NCBI GenBank assembly: GCA_900088475.1
Contig: FLMG01003710.1
Span: 93,190 to 157,189 of the forward strand
Length of the DNA stretch: 64,000 nucleotides
Reading direction: 5' to 3'
Source of the DNA: Hyphochytrium catenoides
Taxonomy: Eukaryota > Sar > Hyphochytriomycetes > Hyphochytriales > Hyphochytriaceae
Positions 47,780 through 59,770 of this stretch are shown piece by piece. Position numbers and translations under genes: made by a program. Position 1 is the stretch's first letter. Each line of letters starts with the position of its first letter. The notes beneath the pieces are model-generated. The model worked only from the letters and a program-made list of their open reading frames with translations, was not told where the DNA came from and did no database searches.

Positions 47780-49726
47780 TTAAGGATAAGCGTGCTGCAA
47801 GAGCCCCCAAATTGAGGTTCTCTTCTTCTTTATTTCTCCCTGCGGGTGTTCGGCCCTATGCGCTAACACTTCTTCCTCCAAATTCATGTCTACGTAATAC
47901 TTCTTACCTTGCTCTTGCTGGTACTTATCTAGGGCATCCGGGCTAGTCCAGCTGACGTCAAAGCCTCCCGTAGAAGGTAAAGGCAGACACGAAGATACAG
48001 GAACCGTTCCATCTCCTGCTCCGAAAGCGGTCATGCTCTGGATATCCTTTGTAGGTTCTGGCGGTTTATTCACGACATTACGTTCCATGTCTCTCTCCTT
48101 TTGCTCCCCATCCGACTCAAACATATCGCTATTGTATGCCTCTTCAGTGGTGGGCTCTCGGTTCTCCGTCGTCTTCTGTGGAGGTTTGGGTCTAGATAGC
48201 GAGGAAGACTGTGTGGTGTCCGCAGAGACAGGTTGCTTCCCTTGTGTGGAAGAACAGTGTGAAGGAAGGCGTGAAAAGTTGGGCTCATGTGGGTCTGGCT
48301 TGAACAATGAAGCAGCCTCCTCGTACGCAGCACTTTGCGCAGCAGAGGCCAAAGATGGGTCCTGAGTAGGTGAGGAAAGAGAACTGCTGATACTTTCATC
48401 CGCCTTTGAAGAGCGCTCAGGCGCCTGACATTGGATGCCAAGCGCAACTGCCAAGAGGGGATTGCTTTGGTGATGCGTGCCCTTTTCCTCAGTCCGCCAA
48501 TTGCAGAACGTGACTGTGATGGTCACCGTTCCTGCGAGGGAAGTACAGTGAGATAGTGAAACTTCGAGTCTAAAAAGGCGGGAGGCCGAGAGAGAGGAGG
48601 GGATGCACGTTGGCACGTCACTGGAGTAAGCTCAACGAACAAACAGACGGGAAGGAACAAAGTTGTTGATCGCGAACCGGCGGATGGACCAAGGGTCAGG
48701 TCCTCTAGGTATAAGGAGAGAGGTGGCAGCTTGGGCCCTAACGGCTTAGTACCTTGCTTAATGCCTTCTTCTGCTCCCTGTGCTTTGTACACAAGTGGTT
48801 CCACTAACTCCACCTTGCCATTGAATAGAGGTAAAACGGCGCTTTTCCCATTTTCTTCTTCGTGATCCTTCTCTCTTGCTCTTCGTATCACTTCGTTCAG
48901 ATCTATGGTAGCGGATCCCAGAATGGGGAAATCCTCAAGAGGAGGATCTTTGGATACTGACCTCAGGATTACCCTGGGGTCGTGATCCCTCACGTGCACA
49001 ACTAGCTCGTGAGGAACTTTTGCGCTAGGCCCAGAGGGGAGAATGAAGACATGGCTCTCATCATATTCTGCGTCTCGTCCTTTGTGCTCAGTGTACACAG
49101 GTTCCTTAATATACAGAGAGGAAGAACCCAAGTGTAGAACGATGAAGGGAGACTGTTCCTCCTGGTGCCCCTGAGCCTCCCTCTGGTGATAGACATCTAG
49201 TGGGCAAATCGGGTCATGATCCAGGTTAAAGGTCAAGAAGGAGGGAGAGGCACGGAGGAGAGTTCCAATCAATAGAAGTTCTCTCGAATAGATGCAAGAA
49301 GCAAAAAAGGACGAAAAGGAACCTGGCAAGACATGCGCTAAAAGCAGGGAAGAGGAAGATGAGCAGGCAAGGCTGCGAGTCAAGTATCAAGGGCATAATC
49401 CCGTATCTTCTCGCTCTACTTTGGTCGTTCTTCCTTTCACCCTTTTGCTTCGCTGCTGTCATTGGCACCAGATATACAAAGGGAAGCCCACTCTCGGGGT
49501 CTAACGGCTATTCTATTCTGATGCAAAGTTAAGTACCTTGAACCTTAGTGACATCAACGATGAGCTTCTGCAGTTGCGATGGCCTCCTTCTAGTTCCCGG
49601 GCTGCTAGGTCTACGTCCTCCCCCTGTCCTTTTCGCGTCCTCACTTTGGAGCCTTCCCTGTGCCGTCTCAGTGACTGGAGGACAGCTGACTGACAAGGGC
49701 TGCTCGAAAGGCTTGAGTGCATCCAT
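47780..49726 (-). CDS. C2-domain protein with disordered tail
   Basis: ATG at 49724-49726 gives MDALKPFEQPLSVSCPPVTE, a basic/Ser-rich stretch and then a C2 domain split by an intron: QLQKLIVDVTKVQ, then SPFIVLHLGSSSLYIK, an acidic DAEYDESHVF strand, ELVVHVRDHDP and LGSATIDLNEVIRRARE (about 49540-48860). C2 domains bind membranes, often with calcium, and the RDHDP loop has acidic residues where calcium ligands lie. Another intron (near 48660-48540) leads to a long Ser/Pro/Glu-rich region and a tail with YVDMNLEEEVLAHRAEHPQ. A strong donor CAAG|GTAAGAAG lies near 47910. Stops occur at about 47780 in this frame. Either it ends here or it splices into the IQ-coiled-coil segment downstream. Confidence 0.6.
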
Positions 49727-50099
49727 CTGTTTGCCTTTCAGAAGGTGAGACAACTCCCTAACCTCAAGGTCATGGTTTGATCAACCCATAGAGGCCCAGC
49801 GAATGTCAAACAAGGAAGACACAAGAATAATGCTTGACGAAGGTGTGTTTCAATAGTACATATTAACGCTGGAGCCTGTGGACCTGCTAGCGCAGCCTCT
49901 GCTCGAGGAGTCAATCACATGTTCACATGCGCAGGCAGAGGGAACGGTATTGGTGTTGCCAAGTCGTCTCCATCCGCAGACCTCGAAGGACGGCAATCCT
50001 GATCATAATATTAGGGACCAGAGGACATTGTAGATGATAGTAGTCAGCGATGGCGAAAGAGGAAAGGAGGGCGGGAAGAAGAGACGAGAACCTGTGAAG

Positions 50100-50430
50100 G
50101 GAGAGAGAGGAAGACTCACACTTAATTAGGCAGAGAAGAGAGAGGGAGTGTATGCGAAGATGTGTGCAGGCATGTTGGAGAGACAGGAGAGAGAGAGAGG
50201 AAGAGGAAAAGGTGATGGAGACAGAAAGAGAGAGATGCACAGGAAGGGAGAATGAGACAACAGAGAACAGAATAGAGGGAGAGAGGAAGAGAGCGCAAGA
50301 GATAGCGAGAGAGAGCGAGAGAGAGGAGAAGAGAGAGAGCGCGAGTCAGAGGAAGAGCGACGCTGAGAACGTGAGAGAGAGAGAAGAGGAGAAAGAGGGA
50401 AAAGGAGAGAGAGAGAAAAGCGATTCTGAT
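50100..50430. repeat. Long GA-rich (purine) tract on the plus strand
   Basis: About 330 bases made mostly of GA, GAGC and GAAA units with few pyrimidines. Frames through it encode only Arg/Glu- or, on the other strand, Ser/Leu-rich low-complexity peptides. Confidence 0.92.
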
Positions 50431-50749
50431 CTTCAGCAAACAAAGAGCAACTTGGGTCAATGTGGGTCTCCATTCTTACTAGGGCTGACCTCATAACTAG
50501 GTTATCAGGATCAACCCATATTACCCAATAGCCAAGAGCTGTGTAACTCCCGTGCTAATCTAAGATATAAAGATATACATGCAAGAATAAGAGGTAGTAG
50601 ATTCAGAATGTCGCGCCATCAATGCCATCACTGAGGGTTGTGGGTCCTTCCAAAGCCTCTGTCTAGGTGTTGGCTAACCTCCCACTGATGATAAGTCTGT
50701 CTTCCTTTCCTTACTACTGGTTCTTACCTACCACTCTGTCCCTCTTCCT

Positions 50750-50945
50750 CTCTTCCCCTTGCCCTTGTCTCTCGCTTTCCCTCTCCTTTTGCCTTTTCTC
50801 TCTCTCTCTTTCTCTTTCTCTCGCATTTTCTTCTCTTGCTTTCTCTCTCTCTCTTTCTTTCTCTCTTTCTCTCGCTCTCTCTTTCCCTCTCCACGCTCTC
50901 GCTCTCGCTCTCGCTCTCGTTTCTTTCTTCCCACATCTCTCTTTT
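50750..50945. repeat. Long CT-rich (pyrimidine) tract on the plus strand
   Basis: About 200 bases of CT, CTTT and GCTCTC units, including five GCTCTC repeats near 50895-50920. It is the strand-complement in kind of the purine tract some 320 bases to its left. Confidence 0.92.
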
Positions 50946-51504
50946 TCGACTCCTCGTTCTTTCTCACCCCTAGTTTGTTTCTCTGTCTCTGATCCCTCTC
51001 CCATATAATCCTCTGACAGCACAAATTGTTTAACGTGTGTGACTGACTACCTTTGGGCAATCCTCTATGTTTCCCCCAAAAAACACCCCTCTCTCTGCGC
51101 TGGCCCTCCTTCGCCTCCTTGTGCGGCCTTGCAACTTCTGTCGGCCATATCTCTCTCGTCGTGTTCTTAAAGTTTAGGTGGCTCTGTGTCGTCCGATCGC
51201 CGCTTAGCGATATAGGAAGGGCGACCTCACCCCCTTGATTCTTTGAGAAATGGGTCAGTGCTTTGTTTTATTGTGTGGCCAACGATTCTCCTCCTCGCAA
51301 CTGGCGTCTCTTTCCGTTTCCCCAATATTCCTCTTTGTAGGATAACAGCCTTCTCAGTTGCTGACAATGGCGACGTTATTGAGCGCCTTGCCGCTAGCCA
51401 GATGGGCTCTTAGCGACTAAGCCCAATCTCCCTTCAAAGGATCTCTCTCCTCCCTGTATAGAGTCTCTCCTCCTCAATAGCGTTGTTCCCTTCTATTCAG
51501 GTGA

Positions 51505-54500
51505 ATGAAGATGGCTTCGGTTGACGAAAGATTGGAGGAGAGAACAGAGAAAATGCCAGACAATCAACTCGAAGATGATGGAGGAGGGCGAAAGTTCAAA
51601 GTGTGGGAGATAACGCGTGAACGAGCGAGAGAGAGAAGAGCTTCGTTGAATCTCAAACAGATAAAGACCATTCAGCCTGAGCTTGATCCGGCCCAGGTTC
51701 CGGAAGCTGCATATGACGATCCGGAGAAGACAGAAGGGCATGTTGGTTTGAAGGAGAAGGAAGTGCAAGAGGCAAACAAGAGAGATGAAGGACAAGTGAA
51801 AGGATTATCAGAAGTTCGAGGGAAAGAGAAGAGCCAGAAAGGAAATCCCCTTCTTTCATGGTTACCTAGCGTCCGCCAGCTCTTTGATGATATGATCAGC
51901 AGCGAGGAGGAATACACGGAGGACATTCACCAACTGCTGGAACTGTTCATCAGCCCACTAGAGGATGAAAGTCATCCAGTCATAGCAGAGCCGTGCATCG
52001 CGGTACTTTTACGAACTCTCTTGTTTACCTTTGACCTCTCAACTATCTCCTCTTCTGCCACTTTTGGTTCCCTCTTCCCTTACCTCGGAGCCGCGTGTGA
52101 TAATCTCCGCTCGTTTCCGAGTAGTTCGTCTTATTCTAAAGCTAGCACTGCTTATCTCTAGATGTGGTCTGCTTTACTTGTGCTGATAGCAAAGTTTTTG
52201 ATCTGCCGATCGCACACAATTCCCCTAGCCATGGTCCTCCATAGCGCCAAGTTGCTTTGCCTGGCGCTCGTTCTGATGCCTCATTCTTAAGCGAATGCTT
52301 ACAAAGTGCTAATTACATTTATTGTCTTCTTTCGTTTGTATGTTTCTGTGGAACTGGACTGCAGGTTCTCTTCAGTCTTCTCAAGCAGCTAAGCCACCTG
52401 CATGGGAAGTTCTTATCTGATCTGGAGCAACTTCTCAATCGAAGCCTCAGCAAACCTCTGGCCACGCACTTCTCTTTAGACACCAAGGGAAACTCTCCTG
52501 GACCGGGAACACCGTCATCAACCTCGTCTGTTCTCTCGTACAGACGAACAAGCGATAAACGCTCTTCTTCTTCCTCCGTCTCTTCTTCGCTAGGAGAGAA
52601 AGAAGAAGAGGCGCCCGATCTTCTGGAGTATCCTCAGATTTTCAAGGAGTACGCTCCGCTCTTTCGGCTCTATGTCAAGTACGCCGCAACTCATGCAGAT
52701 GCCCAGCAAATTTTTAGATCCTATAGAGAAAGGAGAGACAACAATCTTATGGACTTCTTTGAGGTGAGAGAGAACCCGACGTTGCAGTCTTGCTAGACCT
52801 GCGCTCTGACGTTTTCTGTTTAGAGGTGTATGGACCATGCCCCCGAAACTTCCACTCTCTCGGTGCAAGAGCTCCTTCTCCTCCCTCTAGGTCGCGTCGA
52901 AGTCTACACTCGACACTTTTCTGAGCTTGTGGGACTCATTCCTTTGGCCACTGAGATCCAAGCGTCCTATGTGGAGACACAGGGCACTCTTCTTTCCTGT
53001 TTGGAGGAAATCAGAAAAAAAGAAAAGGACCGGAAAGTGAAGGACCAGCTCCTAGCACTCCAGGATGTAGGGCAACACCATCGCAATTGTTTGAAGTGGT
53101 TTCCTTCTTTCCCTCTAATTTTAGGATTCCCTTTCAATTCTTCCCGGATACAAAGGCATTCGTCTTAGTCCTGCCGCCCATTTTTTCTACCATGCCTGAA
53201 ATCTGCACTGAACCCTGCTGCACCTTTCTAGCTAAGCCTAGCCGCACTTTTTGCCTTAGGCTGACTCTTGTGCCTCTTTCTCCACGGTATTGCTCCGTCA
53301 GCCTCACTCTTCCGCCTTCATCAACCTCTCTTGTCGTAGCTCTTCGGTGACCAGCTACACGTCGTCTCTCCGTCGCGCTTCCTAGTCAAGGAAGGCAAGC
53401 TTCTTAAGCTGTCGAGGAAGGGACCAGAGCCCGTGTACGTACATATGTTCAACGATCTCTTGGTCTACAGCGATGAGCCAGAAGGAGGGAAGACTTATAA
53501 GCTGCGAAGGGTCATTCCATTACTGGATGGCAGTGTAAAGGTACGCTTGCACTTGTCCGCGTGAGAAGGAAGTAAAGCAGCGTCGACTTTCCACAGCTGT
53601 TCATTGTTCTCCGTGTGTATAAATTCTGCTCACTCATCTCTCTAACGGGTGCTTTCTCCCTCTTCTGGGTGGCGATGAACTTCTTTGGCATCTTTAGCTG
53701 AAGCCTGATGCCAGTGGAATCTACTCTACTCTCTCATACAGAGGACAGCAACTCAAGTGTGAGACGGGCTTTCTGGTCCTCAGAAGAGCCGAAAAAAGTG
53801 TCCTGTTCTCTGCAGAGTCTACAAAGGAGAAAGAGGAATGGGTGCACGGTCTCTCTGAGTGCCTTGAGGTTGGCTCTCGGTTGGCTTCGCCAAGTCAGAG
53901 GGTAGGAGATGGGAACGTCCGGACCGCCAGCGGTCTCTTAGCGGGAAGAACCTGTCTTCCGGAAGGAGAAAAGAGAGACAGAAAGTCGCCTGTATCTCCC
54001 CTTGCAGGTCACTCTGCACCTTGGGTTCCTGATGCTGCGGCGGATCGCTGCAAGCTCTGTTCTACTCCGTTTACCATGCTTTTTAGGCGCCATCACTGCC
54101 GACAATGTGGAACCCTTGTCTGCGGCAGCTGTTCCAGCCACAAGAGCTGGAATGGGAAGGAATCATCGTCTTTCCATCCCAACTCCTCTTCAATATTGGT
54201 AAGCTCACAATCTCATACGCATTCCTTCTTTTGCTCGCTCTTCGCCTCCTCAGCCTCCGTATCCTAGGTTTCAATGTGACCGCTGGTCTTGGACCTTCGG
54301 CCGTACTTGTATCCCTTTCCGTATGTTGGTCCTTGCTCAATCTTCGTTTCCTTGTTACCTTTAGCTGTTGGCTCTGCTCTGCTCTCATCTGATGTCTCTA
54401 TTGGCTTCGTGCTTCAGAGGACATACTCTCCGTACGGAGCTTTCAGAGGTATCCGCGTGTGCACTCGTTGTGTCCGCGTCTATGGCCTTGTAAAGAGAGC

Positions 54501-57500
54501 ATCACATCTCCTTTTGGACAACATCACAAGAAGAAGGGGTTGTCTCTTGAGAAAGAAAGGCAAGAGATGGCAGAAGATGTACTTTGAGGCGAGAAGGGGA
54601 CAGCTCCTGCAGTATCCTCTCTCCGCACAAGGGAGAGCGGAATACCAAGCTCCTGAAGAGAGAATCTGGCTGTCTCATTGTGAAGCCCTTGAAGGGTAAG
54701 TTCCTAAAAATAGGTTCGAGGGATAACCACAGAGGTTTATAGGAGCTGGGTAGGGTGAAGAGAACCAGAGAGGAGAACTGATTGGGCTCCGTAAGAGTTG
54801 GCTGAATGCGAACGTAGGGTAAGGCAAGCGTCACTAAGCCTGAGTGTAGGCCAGAGAATGGACCTCTGGTGGTTCGCATCCGTGGTCGGGGAACTAGACG
54901 AAAGAGTTCCGCTGGGGAGGTTTTGGAGCGCATGGAAGCTGCAGAGGGCTCTTTCTTTCAACTCCTGTCCGGCTCGACGTCTGCGCACTGTGTGGACCAG
55001 GAAGAAGATTGGATCTTGCGGGTGCGTTCTATCCGTCTGTCGTGATCACCATCTGCTGCTGGAATGATAGCGACTTCCCACGTCGCCTTTAACTCTACTT
55101 TGCTTTAACGTTGTGCCTACGTTCACTCAATGACGCTTCTCTCTTTGGCTCCCAGGTGGATCCTGACGAAGCTGACGATAGTGAGGGCAACCTTGGGACA
55201 TGGCTAGCAGCGATAAAAGAGAGAAGCAAACCCTTCCGATCCGCATTAGAGAGAGACAACATCATCTCCTCCCCCTCATCGCCTTTCAAGACCCGTGCAA
55301 ATACCCAGAATGAGCAATCTCTTCCTCGCTGCCGGCGGTCGAGGCCGCGCCTTTCTTTGTCAGAGAAGAGCCGTTCCCAAGAGTCAGATGAGGACCTCGA
55401 CAGCAGTGGTGACGTTCTTATCCCTCTTCCTGAGCCTTTCGTCTTTGAAGCAACGCTTCCTCTGGGCGGAGAAGGAGAGTCGATATGGAGTATCGCGGAA
55501 GGGGCAGAACCACCTAGAAAGTTTTCGATCCGAAGCGTTATTGAAGAGAAATGCAAGGAGAGCGAGTCAAAGAGAGAAGAGTGGACGGTACTTAAGCTTC
55601 TGAGTGAGATTATCCAGACGGAGAGACTTTATGTCTCTAATTTAGAGGAGTGTATCCAGGTCTTCATTGCTCCTCTACTCAAGAGGCATCAAGAGCATGA
55701 GGATAGTAAGAAGGTAACCCGCGGGATACCGCTATGCAAAGCTTCTATCTACTATAGCTCTCTCTATTTTAAGCCTCTGTCTGCTGGATCATAATCATTA
55801 TCTTCCTGTCCGTATGCTGGTCCCGCTCTAGCGCCAGTCACTCTTTCTCAACCCAGACTATACTTTCAGCTCAAGCTAAACATTCATCTTAATGACAGGC
55901 TCTTATCAAAAAGACCAGCACTTTAAAGAAGTCCCTCCGAAGCATCTCTCCATCTTTTCTGAAGCGGATGAAGGCGGGCAAAGTGAAGTCGCGCTCGAAC
56001 CCAACTCTTACCAATGATAAGAGTCAAATGGAAGTCCGGCGCAGCCATAGCAGTAGCTTTACACCTTCTTCCTCAACTTCGTCGTCCTCCTCGCCCGAGA
56101 AAGGTTTCGTCCTAAATGCCTCCCTCTTCGTCTTCTTCTCCTCCATGGAGGAGATCCACACCCTGAATCAGCAGCTGCTGAAGCACGTCACTTCTCATTT
56201 GGAGGAGATTATCCGAAGTAAGGGGAATGTGGTTGACTCTCATCGGGTTGGGGCCATCTTCTCCTCGTTTGCCCCTCTCTTCAAGCTCTACACCAACTAT
56301 GCCAGTCATTATGACGATGCCCTCAAGGTGAGTTACCTAGATATTTGGTGGCAACAGAGCGAAAGGGAAGGACGGACAATGTAAATAGGACGAGGGCATA
56401 TGTTTATGTTTATGGAAGGTAAATGGGAGACGCAGGGAGAGAAAGACTGCGTGTGTGGCGAGCACCTTGCTACTCTTCACCGTGTTGTCTCCACGTCCGC
56501 CGCAACTCCAGGTCGCCTGTTGGTCCTCTATAGCCTTGCCTGTGTCTAAGCAAATGAACTTTCCATTCTCTTTATCGTCTTCTGTAAATTGCGTACAGGC
56601 GGTGCATACGGAGAGCTTCAAGAAAGTCCTCTTATCTTTGGGGGAGGGTGCTACAGAGACAGCGCTTAGTAGCTTCCTCATTCGTCCGATACAGCGCATC
56701 CCTCGGTACAGTTTACTCCTTAAGCGGATGTCAGAAGTTACCCATCAAGGTATAATGGTAGAAGGAAAAAAGAGTTTGACTGACTTAAGGCAAACAGGAG
56801 AGGAGTCACCAACCAAGACGAGAGAGACCCACAAGCAGACAATGAACCCGATCCGAGATTCTCACTCTCTCTTTCTCTCTCTTTCCGCCCTGGCCCCACA
56901 CCCTCTTCGACCTCTCCTTTTCGCTTGTACACGTCCTTGCCTGCCGCAGGCCATGAGGACTATCAAGACCTTCAATTTGCAATCAACCAGGTTGACTCTG
57001 TGGCCTCCTTCATCAACGAAAGGATAGCAGACAGGAACAATAGGCTCGAAGTGAAGAGAGTCCAAGACGCATTTGGAGGATCAGATAAGATTAATCTGCT
57101 CAAGAAGGGAAGAAGGTTTTGCCATGAGGGGAAGCTTTGGAAGGTCTGCAGGCGTGACATCAAGGAATATCACTTCGTACTGTTTAATGATGGTAGGCGC
57201 ACGGACAATAAAGCTTCTAAGAGCCACCTGGCACCCTCACTTCACTCTATTAGCTGGACCACCCAACCTTTCCTCCTCCTTCTTGGGACTCCTCTTCCAT
57301 TGTCAGTGAATTCGCTCTAAGGTGCCTCCCTCATTGCGAGCCGACTGAGGCTCTCGCCTCCGTTATTTGTCCCAGTTTGCTAGCTCACCTTCCTTTCTCT
57401 TCTTTTCCTTTTCAGCCATTCTCTATGGACACGCAACTGGACCAAAAACGTTTAAGTACCACCGTCTCATTTCACTGCACAACTGTGCAGTGAGGGACGT

Positions 57501-59770
57501 AGAGAAGAATTCACTGCTGGCCACTGCCGCAGCCTCTTCTCTTAAGGTCTCAGAAGTGCAGTTGACAGCTTTAAAGCTACTCTCTCCTCATAAGTCGTTC
57601 ATTGTGCTGGCCAAGGACCAGAAGGAGAGAGACGAATGGAAGACAAAGATTGCGGTAAGCAACAATAGTTGCTGCTGTCTTATTCTTCCACAGTGTGCTT
57701 GCTAGTAGCCCTGCCCTCAATGCTGCATATGACGACTCTCGGCCCCAGCCATCACTCGTCTGCATACGGGTCTCTCTTCTTTACGAAGTTACACCTGATT
57801 TGCAAAGTGTCCGACCGCATTAGAGCTAAGCGTGCCCATAGTGGCAGCTCCACTGGCTCGTTCTCTTTGTTGTCAGTTTGGTAGATAGTGACCTTTGAAA
57901 TTCACCGTCTGCTCTGTCATGACCCCTTAATGACCCGAAAGCTTACCATCGACGCTGACCCTCAGTATCACTGATTCCCTCTCTCTCTCCTTCTGTCCCT
58001 CCATTTTCCCTACGTGTCTTCTCTTCCTGCATCCATTTCTCAATCTATATAGTTCTGCTTAGCGCAGTTGAGTTCAGGCGAAGCTTCTACCATGTCGCAT
58101 TGCTTACCGCAGCATTCCCCTTCACCATCATCTCAAGTAGATAGCTCCGACTCTTCCCGCTCACGGTCTCAAAGAGCCCGGGCGCCACGTTCAGACGGTT
58201 CAAGAAGGGGAAGCAAAGGTAGCAGTCATACGGATGACTCTTCCGCTGATGAAACAGGGAGAAGATACGCCGGAGCAGTATGTTCGGTTGGGTTAAGAGG
58301 TAAGCTCGCTCTGGCTGTGAAGAGAGAGACAATAAGACGGGTTGAAGTTCGCCGAGAGGTGCTTGCCGTTGTTCGCTAATCCCTAATTGTCTCCCTTTGC
58401 TACACGCAGCGATTCCACGTGCACCTGGAAGTGATTCTTCCCCGTTGGATGGTGACGCTCGGGGCCAGAAGAGAGGGTCGGGAGCCTCTTCTAGAAGTTC
58501 CTTGGTAGAACCTAGAAGCAGCACTTCATCCACATCTCTCTCTTCCTCGCTCTCTTCACAGAGCGTAGTAAAGTGCGGCTGGCTATATAAGCAGGCCCAG
58601 ATTAAGCGGATCTGGCAGAGAAGATGGGCTGTCCTGGTTCCTGGCACTCTTCACCTCTACTATAGCAACCGCAGCTCGCGAGCTTGTGGAGCTATAGAGC
58701 TTGATGGCAAAGTGGTGGAGGGGTTAGCCACGAAGGGTCACAAGTATGAGTGGGCCATTCGCGTCTGCAACAAGAAGGTACCTATGTCAAACTTCGACTT
58801 CTTCAACCTCGTCGTACTCTCTATGCACTCTCCTCTCTCGTCGATCAGTTCTCCATCAATACGGCTCTCCTCGTCGTGTTGGTGATTATCTTGCAGCTAC
58901 GGAGCTCCATGACCCTTCCCTCTTATCTTCCGCTATCACAAGGCGCATGTTGGCATAAACTTACCGGCCTTTGCTCTTAAGGGGGGTCCACTACCTAGTA
59001 GCCCGGCAACTGCCGCCCAGGAGTTAAAGGAGGTCGATTCACCTGCAGCTAGTCCAAGAGGAGATGATGGTAAGAAGAGACAGGCACTTTCATGATCGAC
59101 TTATACTTCTCCTCATTGAGATCTACTGGACGGGCTTGCTTGGAGTCCCGTCATCCTGCTGGTCCACCTCTCTTCCTCCTCTCGTTGATGTCCTGCGGTC
59201 ATTCCGCCTAGACCTTTTTTTTTGCGTTAGCCAATATCGTCTGATGCAGCTTTCTCTTTAGCGTCTTCAGAGGAGCTGGCGGATCAGCATCACCTCTACT
59301 TTGAGACTTCTCTCGATAGAGAAGAATGGTTACTCGCTTTCCAGGCGTCCGAAGACTTCCTCACAGCCTATCGATTGGCAGGAAAAGAAGGAGAAGTAGA
59401 GCCATCTCTTCGCAGTACTCACCAGCAACTGGCTCCCATCTGGGTGCCCGATCGACATGTGCAAGAGTGCACCTGGTGTCATCTGCCGTTTGGTCTACTT
59501 CGGCGACGGCATCACTGCAGGTAAGCAACTAGGCAGCGACGGTGTTGTCGTGTGCCGATAGACTCAAGATCCCATGTTCGTCCTAACTTTCCTTTGTCTC
59601 TCTGATATCTCCTTCATTACACTGCTTCCCCTGCTAGAAACTGTGGGAATGTCACTTGCTCGTCATGTTCTTCGAAGCGCTGGCTCTTACAGCATGTGGA
59701 TCCCACCAAGCCTTCCAGGATATGTGACCGCTGCGAGACAATGCTGCAGATGAGGCTTTTGGACGGCTAG
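51505..59770 (+). CDS. Tandem FGD-like RhoGEF: DH-PH-FYVE-PH-DH-PH-PH-FYVE
   Basis: Seventeen exons join in phase: 51505-52002, 52365-52763, 52824-53066, 53340-53540, 53698-54198, 54418-54695, 54829-55021, 55156-55713, 55899-56327, 56599-56749, 56950-57192, 57416-57654, 58053-58299, 58410-58777, 58982-59069, 59262-59520, 59638-59770; about 1675 aa. DH1 ~120-390 with a Ser-rich insert. PH1 ~395-510. FYVE1 ~545-640: [22 protein letters not shown]2 ~650-775. DH2 ~905-1190 with canonical [20 protein letters not shown]3 ~1205-1310. PH4 ~1445-1585 ([20 protein letters not shown]). FYVE2 ~1605-1670: WVPD, RRRHHCRNCG, RICDRCE. DH-PH units load GTP on Rho/Rac/Cdc42; FYVE fingers with WxxD and R(R/K)HHCR bind PI3P on endosomes. 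The first half matches the FGD order; the second has both PH domains before its FYVE. DH1 looks degenerate. Confidence 0.9.

Larger units (their letters stand above)
49727..51504. other. Divergent intergenic region with purine and pyrimidine tracts
   Basis: About 1.8 kb between the start codons of the C2-domain gene (minus) and the double RhoGEF (plus). It holds the two large simple-sequence tracts annotated below and otherwise no recognisable exon. A splice-acceptor-like TTCTATTCAG directly precedes the RhoGEF start (51491-51500), so a 5' noncoding exon may lie in this region. Confidence 0.55.

Noticed and set aside
50122-51060. Several open frames over 100 codons on both strands
   Set aside because: All are Ser/Leu or Arg/Glu low-complexity translations of the GA and CT tracts.
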